Source: Cellulosimicrobium cellulans (lineage in GTDB: Bacteria > Actinomycetota > Actinomycetes > Actinomycetales > Cellulomonadaceae). Taken from it: a stretch of 64,000 nucleotides of DNA. The stretch's first letter is position 1. Every line of letters starts with the position of its first letter. Below the pieces are notes generated by a model. That model made no database searches and was not told where the DNA came from. It was given only the letters and a program-made list of their open reading frames with translations. The stretch lies in assembly GCF_016907755.1 (NCBI RefSeq), contig NZ_JAFBCN010000001.1, forward strand, positions 1 through 64,000. Direction: 5' to 3'. Below are positions 1-8,113 of this stretch, piece by piece. Both the position numbers and the translations under genes were made by a program.

Positions 1-491
1 GCGAGCACCCGCGCGTCGGGACCGACGAGGACGTACGACGGCGTGCCCCGCACACCGAACGCCGCGCTCACCGGTCCGCCGTGCGGCTCGCGGACCAGCG
101 GGCCCGCCGCGCCGAGGACGGGCGCGAGGCCCTGCGGGTCGGCGTCGCCGAGCAGGACCGGGACGACCGCGACCCCCGCGGCGGCGAGCCCGTCCGCCGC
201 CGCGGCGAGCGCGGGGGCGTGCTCGACGCACGCGGCGCAGGTCGTCGACGAGAACGCGAGGAGCGTGCGCCCGCCGTCGAGGTCCGCGGTGGTGAGGGTC
301 TCGCCCTCGGTCCCGGTCGCGTCGAACGCCGGGACGGAGGCGCCGACGGCGAGGTCGACGAGCGGGCGCGGGCTCCCGTCCGCGCTCGGTCCGGCATCGG
401 CACGGAGCCGGCGGATCACGGCGCCCGTGAGGGCGAGGTTGAGCAGGACGAGGACGGTCAGGACGACCACGGCAGCGGTGAGCACGGGCAC
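1..491 (-). CDS. TlpA/MauD-like membrane-anchored redoxin (C-terminus cut by window edge)
   Basis: A thioredoxin-fold thiol oxidoreductase, probably acting outside the membrane. The N-terminus is a single hydrophobic helix (about residues 3-20), followed by a redoxin domain with the CxxC pair Cys85-Ala-Ala-Cys88 in the context STTCAACVEHAP and, later, the cis-proline segment RGTPSYVLVG. GTG 491 is chosen because GAGAGG lies 7 nt upstream; GTG 485 is an in-frame alternative. It lies 52 nt after the MauE-like gene and is probably co-transcribed with it. MauE/redoxin pairs without other methylamine genes are common in actinobacteria, so methylamine use is not implied. The 3' end lies outside the window. 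Confidence 0.8.
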   Translation of the reverse strand, partial: MPVLTAAVVVLTVLVLLNLALTGAVIRRLRADAGPSADGSPRPLVDLAVGASVPAFDATGTEGETLTTADLDGGRTLLAFSSTTCAACVEHAPALAAAADGLAAAGVAVVPVLLGDADPQGLAPVLGAAGPLVREPHGGPVSAAFGVRGTPSYVLVGPDARVL

Positions 492-543
492 GGCGGAGCC
501 TCTCGGGGCGGGGGTGGGGCGGGGCAGGACGCGGTGGGGGCGG

Positions 544-1116
544 TCAGGCGCGGGGCGGGGCGAGGAGGCCGGCCACGTCGTCGAGACGTCGCACGGCCTC
601 CACGGCGACGGTCGCGACGACCGCGCAGAGGAGGGCCCCGGCAGGACGGGGCGGGTCCGGCGCGGGGAGGAGGAGGTCGACGACCGGCACGAGCGCGACG
701 GCGGCGAGCACGAGGTTGCGGACGACGTGCCGCGCGGCGACCTCGTCGCCGGCACCGAAGCAGTGGCACCGCGCCCCGGGCTGCTCGCGCAGCGCCCGGC
801 GCAGTGCGGCGGCGAGCACGAGGAGCAGCGTTGCGCCGCCCGTCCCGGCGGCGGCCGCGAGCGCTCCGGCGGGCGCCCTCGCGGCTCCTCCTGCGGACGC
901 CAGCAGCAGGGCCGCGCCGGTCCCGAGCACGACGGCGCTCTCCGCGACGACGACCACGACGGCCAGGCGGCGGGCGACGGGGCGCGGCCGTCGCGCCAGC
1001 GCGACGACGGACCCGACGAACTCGCTACGGTTCTCCGGCGAGCGGACCGCGCCGTGGACGGAGGCGGCGAAGACGCCGGCCGTCACCAGGCATGCGACGA
1101 TCCATGGGTACGACAC
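544..1116 (-). CDS. MauE/DoxX-like four-helix membrane protein
   Basis: A 190-residue polytopic protein with about four hydrophobic helices (near residues 3-20, 45-70, 75-100 and 125-145). It carries the cysteine motif GARCHCFG around residue 118, typical of MauE-type partners of periplasmic redoxins, which are thought to pass electrons across the membrane. GTG 1116 is preceded by AAGGGG. The frame stays open far upstream, but that stretch lacks membrane protein character. A -35 TTGACA (1218-1223) with GATCCT 18 nt away (1194-1199) is a plausible promoter. The redoxin follows immediately, supporting a two-gene thiol relay. Confidence 0.75.
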   Translation of the reverse strand: MSYPWIVACLVTAGVFAASVHGAVRSPENRSEFVGSVVALARRPRPVARRLAVVVVVAESAVVLGTGAALLLASAGGAARAPAGALAAAAGTGGATLLLVLAAALRRALREQPGARCHCFGAGDEVAARHVVRNLVLAAVALVPVVDLLLPAPDPPRPAGALLCAVVATVAVEAVRRLDDVAGLLAPPRA

Positions 1117-1263
1117 GAGCCCCCCTTGGCCCTGCTCCAACCATGTCGTGACGATGGCGAGGTCCCGGGTCACGGTCTCGTCCGCCGTCCCCAAGGATCG
1201 CGGGGCGACGACCCCGATGTCAATACTGGCTGACCGGTAAGTAAGAAAAACCCATTCGCCCAC

Positions 1264-1308
1264 TTGACCGGCCCGGACCCCGTGGTCCAGGGTGTGAGAG
1301 AGCGCTCT
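1264..1308 (+). promoter_or_regulatory. GH16 promoter with LacI-family operator
   Basis: TTGACC (1264-1269), an 18-nt spacer and CAGGGT (1288-1293) form a likely promoter. The perfect 10-bp palindrome AGAGCGCTCT (1299-1308) sits where transcription should start. Its core GAGCGCTC equals the centre of the CebR/CelR operator TGGGAGCGCTCCCA known from cellulose and cellobiose control in actinobacteria. The outer bases match poorly (9 of 14 overall). The LacI-family gene at 3397 is the obvious candidate repressor. Confidence 0.55.
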
Positions 1309-1383
1309 ATCAGCGCGAGCACAGCGGCTCGCCCGACTCTCCGAGCAGCTCGTGACCCGTCCGACGTCCGAAGGAGCACGTCC

Positions 1384-3159
1384 ATGCGCACCGCGCCCCG
1401 CGGCACCCGCAGCACCTCCAGCAGCACCTCCCGAAGGCCCTCGCCACGGTCCCGCGGCCGCGCCCTCGCGGCCGCCACGACCGCCGTCGGGCTCCTCGCC
1501 CTCGGCGCGCTCACCCAGGCGCCCGCGACCGCCGCGCCCGGCGACCCGCTCTCGCAGGGCCGCACCGCGACCTCGTCGGCCACCGAGTTCGACTGGAGCA
1601 CCGCGTCCGCCGCCGTCGACGGCGACCGCGGCACGCGCTGGTCCAGCGCGCACGCCGACGGCGCCTGGATCCAGGTCGACCTCGGCGCGGTCCACGACCT
1701 CGACCGCGTCGAGCTCGACTGGGAGACGGCGTACGCGTCCGGCTACCGCGTCGAGGTCTCGACCGACGGTGCCGCGTGGGCGACCGCGTACTCGACCACG
1801 AACGGCCAGGGCGGCGACGAGACGCTGCCGCTCGACGTCGCCGCACGCTACGTGCGCCTCACCGCGACGCAGCGCGCGACCGTCTGGGGCGTGTCCCTCT
1901 GGGAGCTCCAGGTGTTCGGCGACGAGGACGGCACGGGCGGGCCGGGCGGTCCCGGAGACCCCGAGCCCGGCACCGCGGGCCTGCTCTCCTACGGCAAGCA
2001 GGGCAGCGCGTCGAGCTCCCAGACGCTCGACCCGAACTGCTGGGACTGCACCCCGGACAAGGCGTTCGACCTCGACCCGGCGTCGCGCTGGGCCACGTCC
2101 CCGGACACGGGCTGGGTCGACGAGGGCTGGATCGCCGTCGACCTCGGCGCACCCGCGCACGTCAGCCGGGTCGTCCTCCAGTGGGACCCGGCGTTCGCGA
2201 CGGGCTACTCGATCGAGGTGTCGGACGACGGGTCGTCCTGGCGCTCGGTGTTCTCCACCACGACGGGGAGCGGGTTCAAGGAGACGATCCCGCTCGACGC
2301 CGACGGCCGGCACGTGCGCGTGCACATGAACGACCGCAGCAGCGCGTACGGCTACTCGCTGTGGGAGTTCCAGGTGTACGGCACCGGCGGCGCGCCCACG
2401 GCCCCGCCCGCGCAGCCCGCGGACCCCGACTTCGACGACCTCGACCTCGTCTGGTCCGACGAGTTCGACGCCCCGGCCGGCACGCCCGCCGACGCCGCGA
2501 AGTGGCACGTCGACCCCGGGATGCCGCAGAACGCCGAGCACCAGGTCTACACGGCGTCGGGCAACGGCTTCCACGACGGCCAGGGCCACTTCGTCCTCGA
2601 GGCGCGCCGCGAGAACGTCGAGGGCCGCGAGTACACGTCGCACCGCATGAACACGTCGACGGCGCTCAACACCCAGTACGGCCGTTTCGAGGCCCGGATC
2701 AAGATCCCCGCGGGCCAGGGCCTGTGGCCGGCGTTCTGGATGATGGGCTCCGACTTCCTCGAGGGTCGCCCGTGGCCGTACAACGGCGAGATCGACATCA
2801 TGGAGAACGTCGGGTTCGAGCCCACGATCACGCACTCGACGCTGCACGCGCCCGCGTACTGGGGTGCCGGCGGCCACGGCGGCCCGGCGACGCTGCCGGG
2901 CAACGCGCGGTTCGCGGACGACTTCCACGTGTGGGCCGCGGAGTGGGACAGCGAGGGCATCCAGTTCTCGCTCGACGGCCGCGACACGTTCTACGCGTCG
3001 AAGGAGACCGTCGAGTCGACGCGCGGGCCGTGGGTCTACGACCACGAGTTCTACCTGATCCTCAACCTCGCGGTCGGCGGGGACTGGCCGGGCGCTCCCG
3101 ACGCGAGCACGCCGTTCCCGTCCCGCATGCTCGTGGACTACGTGCGGGTGTACCGGTGA
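1384..3159 (+). CDS. Secreted GH16 beta-glucanase with two F5/8-type-C modules
   Basis: A secreted endo-beta-1,3(4)-glucanase of 591 residues. A long basic n-region and hydrophobic segment form a signal peptide, with likely cleavage near residue 49 (APATA/APG). Two discoidin-like (F5/8 type C) binding modules follow at about residues 53-177 and 200-338, each ending in a WExQV(F/Y)G-type strand. A GH16 domain occupies about 355-591 with the signature GEIDIMENVG; Glu469 and Glu474 are the predicted nucleophile and acid/base. ATG 1384 has AGGAG about 10 nt upstream. The next gene encodes a LacI regulator and the promoter holds a matching operator, so induction by glucan oligosaccharides is likely. 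Laminarin is the favoured substrate, by family resemblance only. Confidence 0.92.
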   Translation: MRTAPRGTRSTSSSTSRRPSPRSRGRALAAATTAVGLLALGALTQAPATAAPGDPLSQGRTATSSATEFDWSTASAAVDGDRGTRWSSAHADGAWIQVDLGAVHDLDRVELDWETAYASGYRVEVSTDGAAWATAYSTTNGQGGDETLPLDVAARYVRLTATQRATVWGVSLWELQVFGDEDGTGGPGGPGDPEPGTAGLLSYGKQGSASSSQTLDPNCWDCTPDKAFDLDPASRWATSPDTGWVDEGWIAVDLGAPAHVSRVVLQWDPAFATGYSIEVSDDGSSWRSVFSTTTGSGFKETIPLDADGRHVRVHMNDRSSAYGYSLWEFQVYGTGGAPTAPPAQPADPDFDDLDLVWSDEFDAPAGTPADAAKWHVDPGMPQNAEHQVYTASGNGFHDGQGHFVLEARRENVEGREYTSHRMNTSTALNTQYGRFEARIKIPAGQGLWPAFWMMGSDFLEGRPWPYNGEIDIMENVGFEPTITHSTLHAPAYWGAGGHGGPATLPGNARFADDFHVWAAEWDSEGIQFSLDGRDTFYASKETVESTRGPWVYDHEFYLILNLAVGGDWPGAPDASTPFPSRMLVDYVRVYR

Positions 3160-3169
3160 GCGCCCGCAC

Positions 3170-3193
3170 CCGGCGGCCCCTGCGGGCCGCCGG
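3170..3193 (+). terminator. Hairpin after the GH16 gene
   Basis: Ten-bp perfect stem CCGGCGGCCC / GGGCCGCCGG with a 4-nt loop, 11 nt after the stop codon. No U-tract follows. Confidence 0.55.
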
Positions 3194-3266
3194 CCCGTTC
3201 CCGTGGTGAGGCCCCGCCTCTCCCCGTGACCGGTCCACGGCGGGCGTCCCTCCAGCGCCCGCACCC

Positions 3267-3310
3267 CGGTGCCCGACGGCGCGGTGCTGCTCCTGCGCCG
3301 TCGGGCACCG
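3267..3310. terminator. Second, 16-bp hairpin downstream of the GH16 gene
   Basis: CGGTGCCCGACGGCGC (3267-3282) pairs perfectly with 3295-3310 across a 12-nt loop. It is stronger than the hairpin at 3170 and separates the glucanase from the LacI gene, so the two are probably transcribed separately. Confidence 0.5.
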
Positions 3311-3383
3311 CCCACGCCCCCGGACCGAGCCCGCCCCGGGGACGGCCCCGGGGATGGTCGGCCGCGCACGCCCGGGCGGGCGG

Positions 3384-3389
3384 TATAAC
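3384..3389 (+). promoter_or_regulatory. -10 element of the LacI gene (leaderless start)
   Basis: TATAAC ends 7 nt before ATG 3397, so the mRNA should begin at or next to the start codon. No ribosome binding site is visible. Confidence 0.6.
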
Positions 3390-3396
3390 TGACGCC

Positions 3397-4449
3397 ATGG
3401 CTGCCCGTCGCTCCGCCCCCCGCCCGACGCTCGAGGCCGTCGCGGCCGTCGCCGGCGTCTCCCGAGCCACCGTGTCCCGCGTCATCAACGGCGTGCCGAC
3501 GGTCGACCCGGCGATCGTCGAGGTCGTCGAGAAGGCGATCGACGAGACGGGCTACGTCCCCAACCTCGCCGCGCGCACCCTCGTGACGCGGCGCACCGGC
3601 TCGGTCGCGCTCGTCGTCTCCGAGCCGACGGAGCGGCGGCACACCAGCCCCTTCCTGGAGCGCCTGTTCACGGACCCCTACATCGGCCGCGTCACGGCCG
3701 GCGCGCAGCAGGTGCTCCGCCCGCGCGACATCCACCTCGCGATCCTGCCCGCCGACCCGCCCGCGCACGACCAGGTCGTGCGCTACGTGCGCCAGGGCCA
3801 CGTCGACGGCGTCCTGCTCATCACGTCGAGCTCCGGCGACCCGCTCCCGGCGCGGTTCGCCGCGCTGTCCGTGCCCGTCGTGCTCTCGACGCACCTCGAC
3901 GGCGCGGACGAGTCCGCGGGCGTGAGCTGGGTCGACCTCGACCAAGCAGCGGGCGGCCGGCTCGCGGCGGAGCACCTCGTGTCCCGCGGCCGGACGCGCC
4001 TGGCGACCGTCGCCGGGCCGTCCGACGTCCCCTTCGCGCGTGCTCGGCTCGAGGGCTTCCTCGACGCGGTGCGGGCCGCGGGGCTCCCCGAGCCGCTCGT
4101 CGTGGAGGGCGACTTCACGCGGGCGGGCGGCGAGGCCGCGGCCCGCGAGGTCCTCGTGGCGCGCCCCGACGTCGACGGCGTGTTCGGCGCGAGCGACCTC
4201 ATGGCCGACGGCGCGTCGACGGTCCTGCAGGCGGCCGGGCGACGCGTCCCGGAGGACGTCGCGGTCGTCGGTTTCGACGACTCCACGGTCGCGCACCAGG
4301 CGCACCCGCCGCTCACGACGGTGCGTCAGCCTGTCGAGGAGATGGCGGCCGAGATGGCGCGCCTCCTGCTCGCGGCCATCGACGCCCCGGAGACCGAGGC
4401 CCGCTCCGTCCTGTTCGACCCGAGCCTCGTGGTGCGCGACTCCGCCTGA
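3397..4449 (+). CDS. LacI-family transcriptional regulator
   Basis: A 350-residue repressor. The N-terminal helix-turn-helix (about residues 9-30, VAAVAGVSRATVSRVING) and hinge helix (YVPNLAARTLVTRRTG) are classical. The remainder is a periplasmic-binding-protein-like sensor domain ending in DVAVVGFDDSTVAHQAHPPLTTVRQP. It follows the GH16 glucanase, whose promoter carries a CebR/CelR-like palindrome, so it most likely represses that gene until a beta-glucan oligosaccharide binds. No sugar ABC transporter is next to it. TATAAC placed 7 nt before the ATG points to leaderless translation. The ligand cannot be read from the sequence. Confidence 0.9.
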   Translation: MAARRSAPRPTLEAVAAVAGVSRATVSRVINGVPTVDPAIVEVVEKAIDETGYVPNLAARTLVTRRTGSVALVVSEPTERRHTSPFLERLFTDPYIGRVTAGAQQVLRPRDIHLAILPADPPAHDQVVRYVRQGHVDGVLLITSSSGDPLPARFAALSVPVVLSTHLDGADESAGVSWVDLDQAAGGRLAAEHLVSRGRTRLATVAGPSDVPFARARLEGFLDAVRAAGLPEPLVVEGDFTRAGGEAAAREVLVARPDVDGVFGASDLMADGASTVLQAAGRRVPEDVAVVGFDDSTVAHQAHPPLTTVRQPVEEMAAEMARLLLAAIDAPETEARSVLFDPSLVVRDSA

Positions 4450-4470
4450 CCTCCCGACGCGGTGCATGAC

Positions 4471-4532
4471 GCTGAGTGCATGAAATAGTCGCGGCCGAAT
4501 CGATCCGACCGCGACTATTTCATGCACTCAGC
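4471..4532. terminator. 24-bp perfect palindrome between convergent genes
   Basis: Arms 4471-4494 and 4509-4532 are exact reverse complements around a 14-nt loop (core GTGCATGAAATAGTCGCGG). It lies 21 nt after the LacI stop and 18 nt beyond the stop of the opposing gene. It is more AT-rich than its surroundings and probably acts as a bidirectional terminator. Confidence 0.6.
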
Positions 4533-4550
4533 GGGGGCTGGGAGCCCGGG

Positions 4551-4829
4551 TCAGTGGCCGCCGCTCGCGACGAAGGCGATGCCGACCGCGATCGCGACGA
4601 CGACGACGGCGAAGCACACGAGCGCGCCCACCTGGCGGCCCCGGGTGGCGCGCTCGACGCGCACGGTCCGGCCGTCGGACGTGAAGCGGCCGTCGGGGGT
4701 GCCGACCTCCACGGGCACGGCCCGACCGGCGGCGAGCCGGACCCCGAGCGCGAAGAGGGCGGGCAGGCCCGCGCCGACGACGAGGCCGGCGACGACGACC
4801 TTGAGCAGCGAGTCGATCTCGACGAACAC
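4551..4829 (-). CDS. Small two-helix membrane protein linked to Pit
   Basis: A 92-residue protein starting at GTG 4829 with GGAGGAG 5 nt upstream. Hydrophobic segments at about residues 8-30 (LLKVVVAGLVVGAGLPALFALGV) and 68-90 (GALVCFAVVVVAIAVGIAFVA) flank a polar loop. It starts 24 nt after the Pit transporter stop and should be co-transcribed. Small proteins of this type accompany pit genes in other actinobacteria, but I know no assigned function. A stability or accessory role is a guess. Confidence 0.75.
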   Translation of the reverse strand: MFVEIDSLLKVVVAGLVVGAGLPALFALGVRLAAGRAVPVEVGTPDGRFTSDGRTVRVERATRGRQVGALVCFAVVVVAIAVGIAFVASGGH

Positions 4830-4852
4830 GGTTCTCTCCTCCGGGCTGCCGG

Positions 4853-6136
4853 TCAGACGCTCGCGCGCTGGCGCGAGGCGGGTGCGGTCAGGGGCGTGGC
4901 CGGAGCCGCGGCCGGCGGCTCGGCGTCGGTGAACGGGTCGGCCGCGTCGAGGCGGCGCTCGAGCGCGGCCTCCCGCGCCTCGACGACCTCGGTCTCGAGC
5001 CCGGCGTCCACCGCGCCCTCCTCCCAGGCGTCGTTGACGTTGTTGTGGTCCACGGGCTTGCGGCGCGACGCGACCCAGATGGCGACGGACGTCGCGACGA
5101 GGATCGCGAACACGACGACCGTGCCGGCCGCGCCGCCGATCCCGTGCTGGATGCCGTAGCAGGCCGCGCCGACGAGTCCGGCGGCCGGGAGCGTCAGCCC
5201 CCACGCGGCGAGCATGCGGCCCGCGACGCCCCAGCGGACCTTGGCGCCCGGCATGCCGACGCCCGAGCCGAGGATCGAGCCGGTCGCGACGTGCGTCGTC
5301 GAGAGCGAGTAGCCGAACAGGCCGGACATGAGGATGACGGCCGCGGACGACGTCTCGGCGGCCATGCCCTGACGGGTGTCGATCTCGACGAGGCCCTTGC
5401 CGAGCGTGCGGATGATGCGCCAGCCGCCCAGGTACGTGCCGAGCGCCATGAAGGACGCGCAGGCGAGGATCACCCAGAACGGCACGCTCGAGTCGGCCGG
5501 GACGGCGCCCGCCGCGATGAGCGCGAGCAGGATGATGCCCATCGACTTCTGCGCGTCGTTGGTGCCGTGCGCGAGCGAGACGAGCGAGGCCGAGCCGACC
5601 TGCCCCCAGCGGAACGCTCGGGTCGACACGTCCTCCGGCACGTCGCGCGTGAGGCGGGCGACGGCCCACGTGCCGACGCTCGCGACACCGACCGCGACGA
5701 GCGGAGCGATCAGCGCGGGGATGAGCACCTTCGCGGCGACGCCGCTCCAGATCACGCCCTGCGTGCCGACGGCCGCGAGCACCGAGCCCACGACACCGCC
5801 GATCAGCGCGTGCGACGAGCTCGACGGGATGCCGAGCAGCCAGGTCAGCAGGTTCCAGGTGATGCCGCCCACGAGCCCCGCGAGGACGACCTCGAGGGTG
5901 ATGACGTCGGCGTCCACCAACCCCTTCGCGATGGTCGCCGCGACGGCCAGGGAGAGGAACGCCCCGACCATGTTGAGGACGGCGGAGAGGGCGACGGCGG
6001 TCTTGGGCTTGAGGGCCTTGGTGGCGATGGACGTAGCCATCGCGTTGCCCGTGTCGTGGAAGCCGTTGGTGAAGTCGAAGGCCAGTGCGGTCACGACGAC
6101 GAGCACCAGCAGGAGCGTCTCGGTCACGTCGTCCAT
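4853..6136 (-). CDS. pit: Inorganic phosphate transporter, PiT/PHO4 family
   Basis: A 427-residue integral membrane symporter for inorganic phosphate (as metal-phosphate in bacterial relatives). The PHO4 signature repeats are clear: FDFTNGFHDTGNAMATSIAT near the N-terminus, GIPSSSSHALIGGVVGS around residue 105, the mid-protein SLAHGTNDAQKSMGI, and a second FGYSLSTTHVATGSILGSG copy. A polar C-terminal tail of about 70 residues follows the last helix. No strong ribosome binding site precedes the ATG. Three 11-nt GTTC-type direct repeats upstream resemble an actinobacterial PHO box, implying control by PhoP. A small membrane protein follows in the operon. Confidence 0.92.
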   Translation of the reverse strand: MDDVTETLLLVLVVVTALAFDFTNGFHDTGNAMATSIATKALKPKTAVALSAVLNMVGAFLSLAVAATIAKGLVDADVITLEVVLAGLVGGITWNLLTWLLGIPSSSSHALIGGVVGSVLAAVGTQGVIWSGVAAKVLIPALIAPLVAVGVASVGTWAVARLTRDVPEDVSTRAFRWGQVGSASLVSLAHGTNDAQKSMGIILLALIAAGAVPADSSVPFWVILACASFMALGTYLGGWRIIRTLGKGLVEIDTRQGMAAETSSAAVILMSGLFGYSLSTTHVATGSILGSGVGMPGAKVRWGVAGRMLAAWGLTLPAAGLVGAACYGIQHGIGGAAGTVVVFAILVATSVAIWVASRRKPVDHNNVNDAWEEGAVDAGLETEVVEAREAALERRLDAADPFTDAEPPAAAPATPLTAPASRQRASV

Positions 6137-6189
6137 GGTGGGGTCATCCCCGGAGCGCGCTCGACCATCCTGTGGATTCTTCCGCCACT

Positions 6190-6222
6190 GTTCACCGACA
6201 GTTCATCCGGCGTTCGAAGCCG
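6190..6222. promoter_or_regulatory. PHO-box-like direct repeats upstream of pit
   Basis: Three consecutive 11-nt units, GTTCACCGACA, GTTCATCCGGC and GTTCGAAGCCG, match the actinobacterial PhoP direct-repeat pattern (GTTCACC plus 4 nt). They read on the strand opposite to pit and start 54 nt upstream of its ATG. The last unit overlaps a 13-bp inverted repeat (6206-6218 / 6226-6238). Confidence 0.6.
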
Positions 6223-6238
6223 TTGTTCGAACGCCGGA
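6206..6238. repeat. 13-bp perfect inverted repeat
   Basis: TCCGGCGTTCGAA and TTCGAACGCCGGA are separated by 7 nt and overlap the PHO-box-like repeats. It could be an operator extension or a hairpin. Confidence 0.5.
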
Positions 6239-6251
6239 CGGGGCCCGGCCG

Positions 6252-6295
6252 ACCAGGGCCGGACGGCCCGCGGGCACGGGCGGCCCGGCCCTGGT
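6252..6295 (-). terminator. Hairpin 3' of the coiled-coil membrane protein gene
   Basis: ACCAGGGCCGG (6252-6262) pairs with CCGGCCCTGGT (6285-6295) around a GC-rich loop, 20 nt after the stop at 6316. Confidence 0.45.
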
Positions 6296-6315
6296 GGGGA
6301 GCCGTCGGGCGGGCC

Positions 6316-8049
6316 TCAGGCGGGGGTGGGCGCGCCCAGGTCGGCGAGGGCGTCGTCGAGGTCGTCGACGACGGTCGCGACCGCCTCGCGCTGCGTCCGC
6401 GCGCGCTCCGCCTCCGCCGCGACCGCGGTGCGCGCCTCGGCCAGCTCGGCGTCGAACCGCTCCGCGCTCGCCTGCGCGGCCGCGCGCTGGTCCCGCGCAC
6501 GCTGCTCGCCCGAGAACCACTGCCACGCCGCGACGACGCCCGCGACGACGGTCACCGCGAACCACGCCGGTGCGACCGCGATCCCGAGCACGAGCGTCGC
6601 GACGGCGATCGCCCCGACCCCGCCGACGACGCCCCACGACACCCCGTCGACGGGGCGCGCGAGGAGCTCCGACCGTGCCGTCGCGGCGGATGCCGCGCCG
6701 TCCTCGCTCGGCGTCACGGTGACGGACCGGCCGGCGAGGCGCAGCACGCGCGACGGCGCCGGGGTGGCCGCGAGCTCGGACGCGCGCGCGTGGCTCGCGG
6801 TCCGCAGGTCGTCGACGACGAGCGGGGCCGCGAGCGCCGCGCGGCCCGGGTCGGACCCGCGCGCGTCCTCGACGAGCAGGTCGACGAGCGTCCCGGCCGA
6901 CGCGTCCCACTCCGGGCCGTCGTCCTCGGGCGCGCGCCCCACGCGGTCGGCGAGGAGCTCCGCGCGCTCGAGGAGATCGCGCTCCACGGGCGCTCCCTCG
7001 TTCACGAGCGACCCGACGACGCGGAGCAGCGCCTCGCCGGGGGTCTCCGGTCGGGCGGGGCTCTCGGCGCCGGGCGGGGCCCCGGCCGGCACGTCGAGAG
7101 CGAGCGGTCCCGGCGTCGTCGTCGGCACGGCGATCTCACCGCCCACGACGGCGCGCGACCACGCCGCCCACGCGCGCAGGAGCGGCAGCGCCTCGGGTGC
7201 GGCGGTGCGCCGGCGGGCGCCGCCGGACGCCGCGTCGGCGTCGGGCGTGCCCCAGTCGGTCCCGCCCCCGGGGAGCGCGGGCGCGGCCTCGAGGAGCAGC
7301 GAGCGCCCGCGGGCCCGTGCGTCGTCGTCGAGCAGCGCCACGCGGTCGGCCAGCGCCGCACGGACGACCGCGACGCCGTCGTCCCCGAGGCTCCCCGCCG
7401 CGGCCGCGAGCCACAGCGCGCGCTCCGCGCCCGTCACGAGGACCTCGGCCGGCGCCTCGCCCTTCCCGATCGGAGCAGCGGCGGGCGCCGCGGCGCCGTC
7501 GGCGCTGCCCCAGCCCGCCGCCGGGAGGACGGGGGCGTCGAGGACCCAGGGCGTCCACTCGCGCACCAGGCCGGGCTGCCCGACGAGCGTGCACACCGCG
7601 ACGAGGTACGTCGCGGCCCGACGGCGGTCGCGCAGCAGCGCCTCCTGCGCCGCGTCCGCGTCGAGCCGGCCCGCGGGGAGCTCGGCGACGGCGAGCGCCG
7701 CGGGCACGAGCCAGTAGCCGGGGACGTCGGCGAGGTCGGGCGACCGCCGCAGGTGCGACACGTCGCCCTCGCCCGTCACGACCGCGCGCGTCAGGGCGCG
7801 CGCCGCGTCGCGGGCGCGCCGGGCGGGGGTGAACAGCGCGAGCTCCTCGCGCACCTCGCCGAGCTCGATGAGCGCGTTGACGAGGCGCGTGAGCACCTCG
7901 ACGCGGCTCGACAGGTCGCCCTCGAGCGAGCGCAGCCGCCGGTTGAGCGACGCCTCCCGCGACCTCGCCATCGAGGCCTGCGCGGCGAGCTCGTCCGAGA
8001 GGGCCTGCATGTTGCCCTGGTCGCTGCGCCAGTAGCTGTACGTCGACAT
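6316..8049 (-). CDS. Unknown protein with C-terminal membrane hairpin and coiled coil
   Basis: I do not recognise a family for this 577-residue protein. The N-terminus (MSTYSYWRSDQGNMQALSDELAAQ) leads into a helical segment. A long alanine-rich soluble region follows. Two adjacent hydrophobic helices lie at about residues 468-508 (WGVVGGVGAIAVATLVLGIAVAP and WFAVTVVAGVVAAWQWF). The last 65 residues are a charged coiled coil ending in DDLDDALADLG. Start ATG 8049 is supported by TACGCT (8057-8062) 7 nt upstream and no ribosome binding site, a leaderless arrangement. Neighbours give no functional hint. A membrane-tethered scaffold is possible, without direct evidence. Confidence 0.7.
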   Translation of the reverse strand: MSTYSYWRSDQGNMQALSDELAAQASMARSREASLNRRLRSLEGDLSSRVEVLTRLVNALIELGEVREELALFTPARRARDAARALTRAVVTGEGDVSHLRRSPDLADVPGYWLVPAALAVAELPAGRLDADAAQEALLRDRRRAATYLVAVCTLVGQPGLVREWTPWVLDAPVLPAAGWGSADGAAAPAAAPIGKGEAPAEVLVTGAERALWLAAAAGSLGDDGVAVVRAALADRVALLDDDARARGRSLLLEAAPALPGGGTDWGTPDADAASGGARRRTAAPEALPLLRAWAAWSRAVVGGEIAVPTTTPGPLALDVPAGAPPGAESPARPETPGEALLRVVGSLVNEGAPVERDLLERAELLADRVGRAPEDDGPEWDASAGTLVDLLVEDARGSDPGRAALAAPLVVDDLRTASHARASELAATPAPSRVLRLAGRSVTVTPSEDGAASAATARSELLARPVDGVSWGVVGGVGAIAVATLVLGIAVAPAWFAVTVVAGVVAAWQWFSGEQRARDQRAAAQASAERFDAELAEARTAVAAEAERARTQREAVATVVDDLDDALADLGAPTPA

Positions 8050-8056
8050 GCGCGCG

Positions 8057-8062
8057 AGCGTA
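8057..8062 (-). promoter_or_regulatory. -10 element (leaderless start at 8049)
   Basis: TACGCT on the minus strand, 7 nt before ATG 8049. Confidence 0.5.
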
Positions 8063-8113
8063 CTCAGCCGCGCGCCCCTGTCGAGGGGGAGTTCTCCCCG
8101 GTACCCCCGGCGG

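Noticed and set aside
840-870. Other GAGCGCTC cores, for example inside the MauE gene
   Set aside because: They occur by chance in GC-rich coding DNA; only the one at the GH16 promoter has the right position.
544-4527. Very long minus-strand open frame of over 1300 codons antisense to the GH16 and LacI genes
   Set aside because: Only the last 190 codons (MauE) look like protein; the rest is a high-GC shadow, Arg/Gly/Val-rich, opposite two clear genes.
5045-7717. Long plus-strand frames opposite pit and the coiled-coil protein gene
   Set aside because: Low-complexity translation and a strong coding signal on the other strand.
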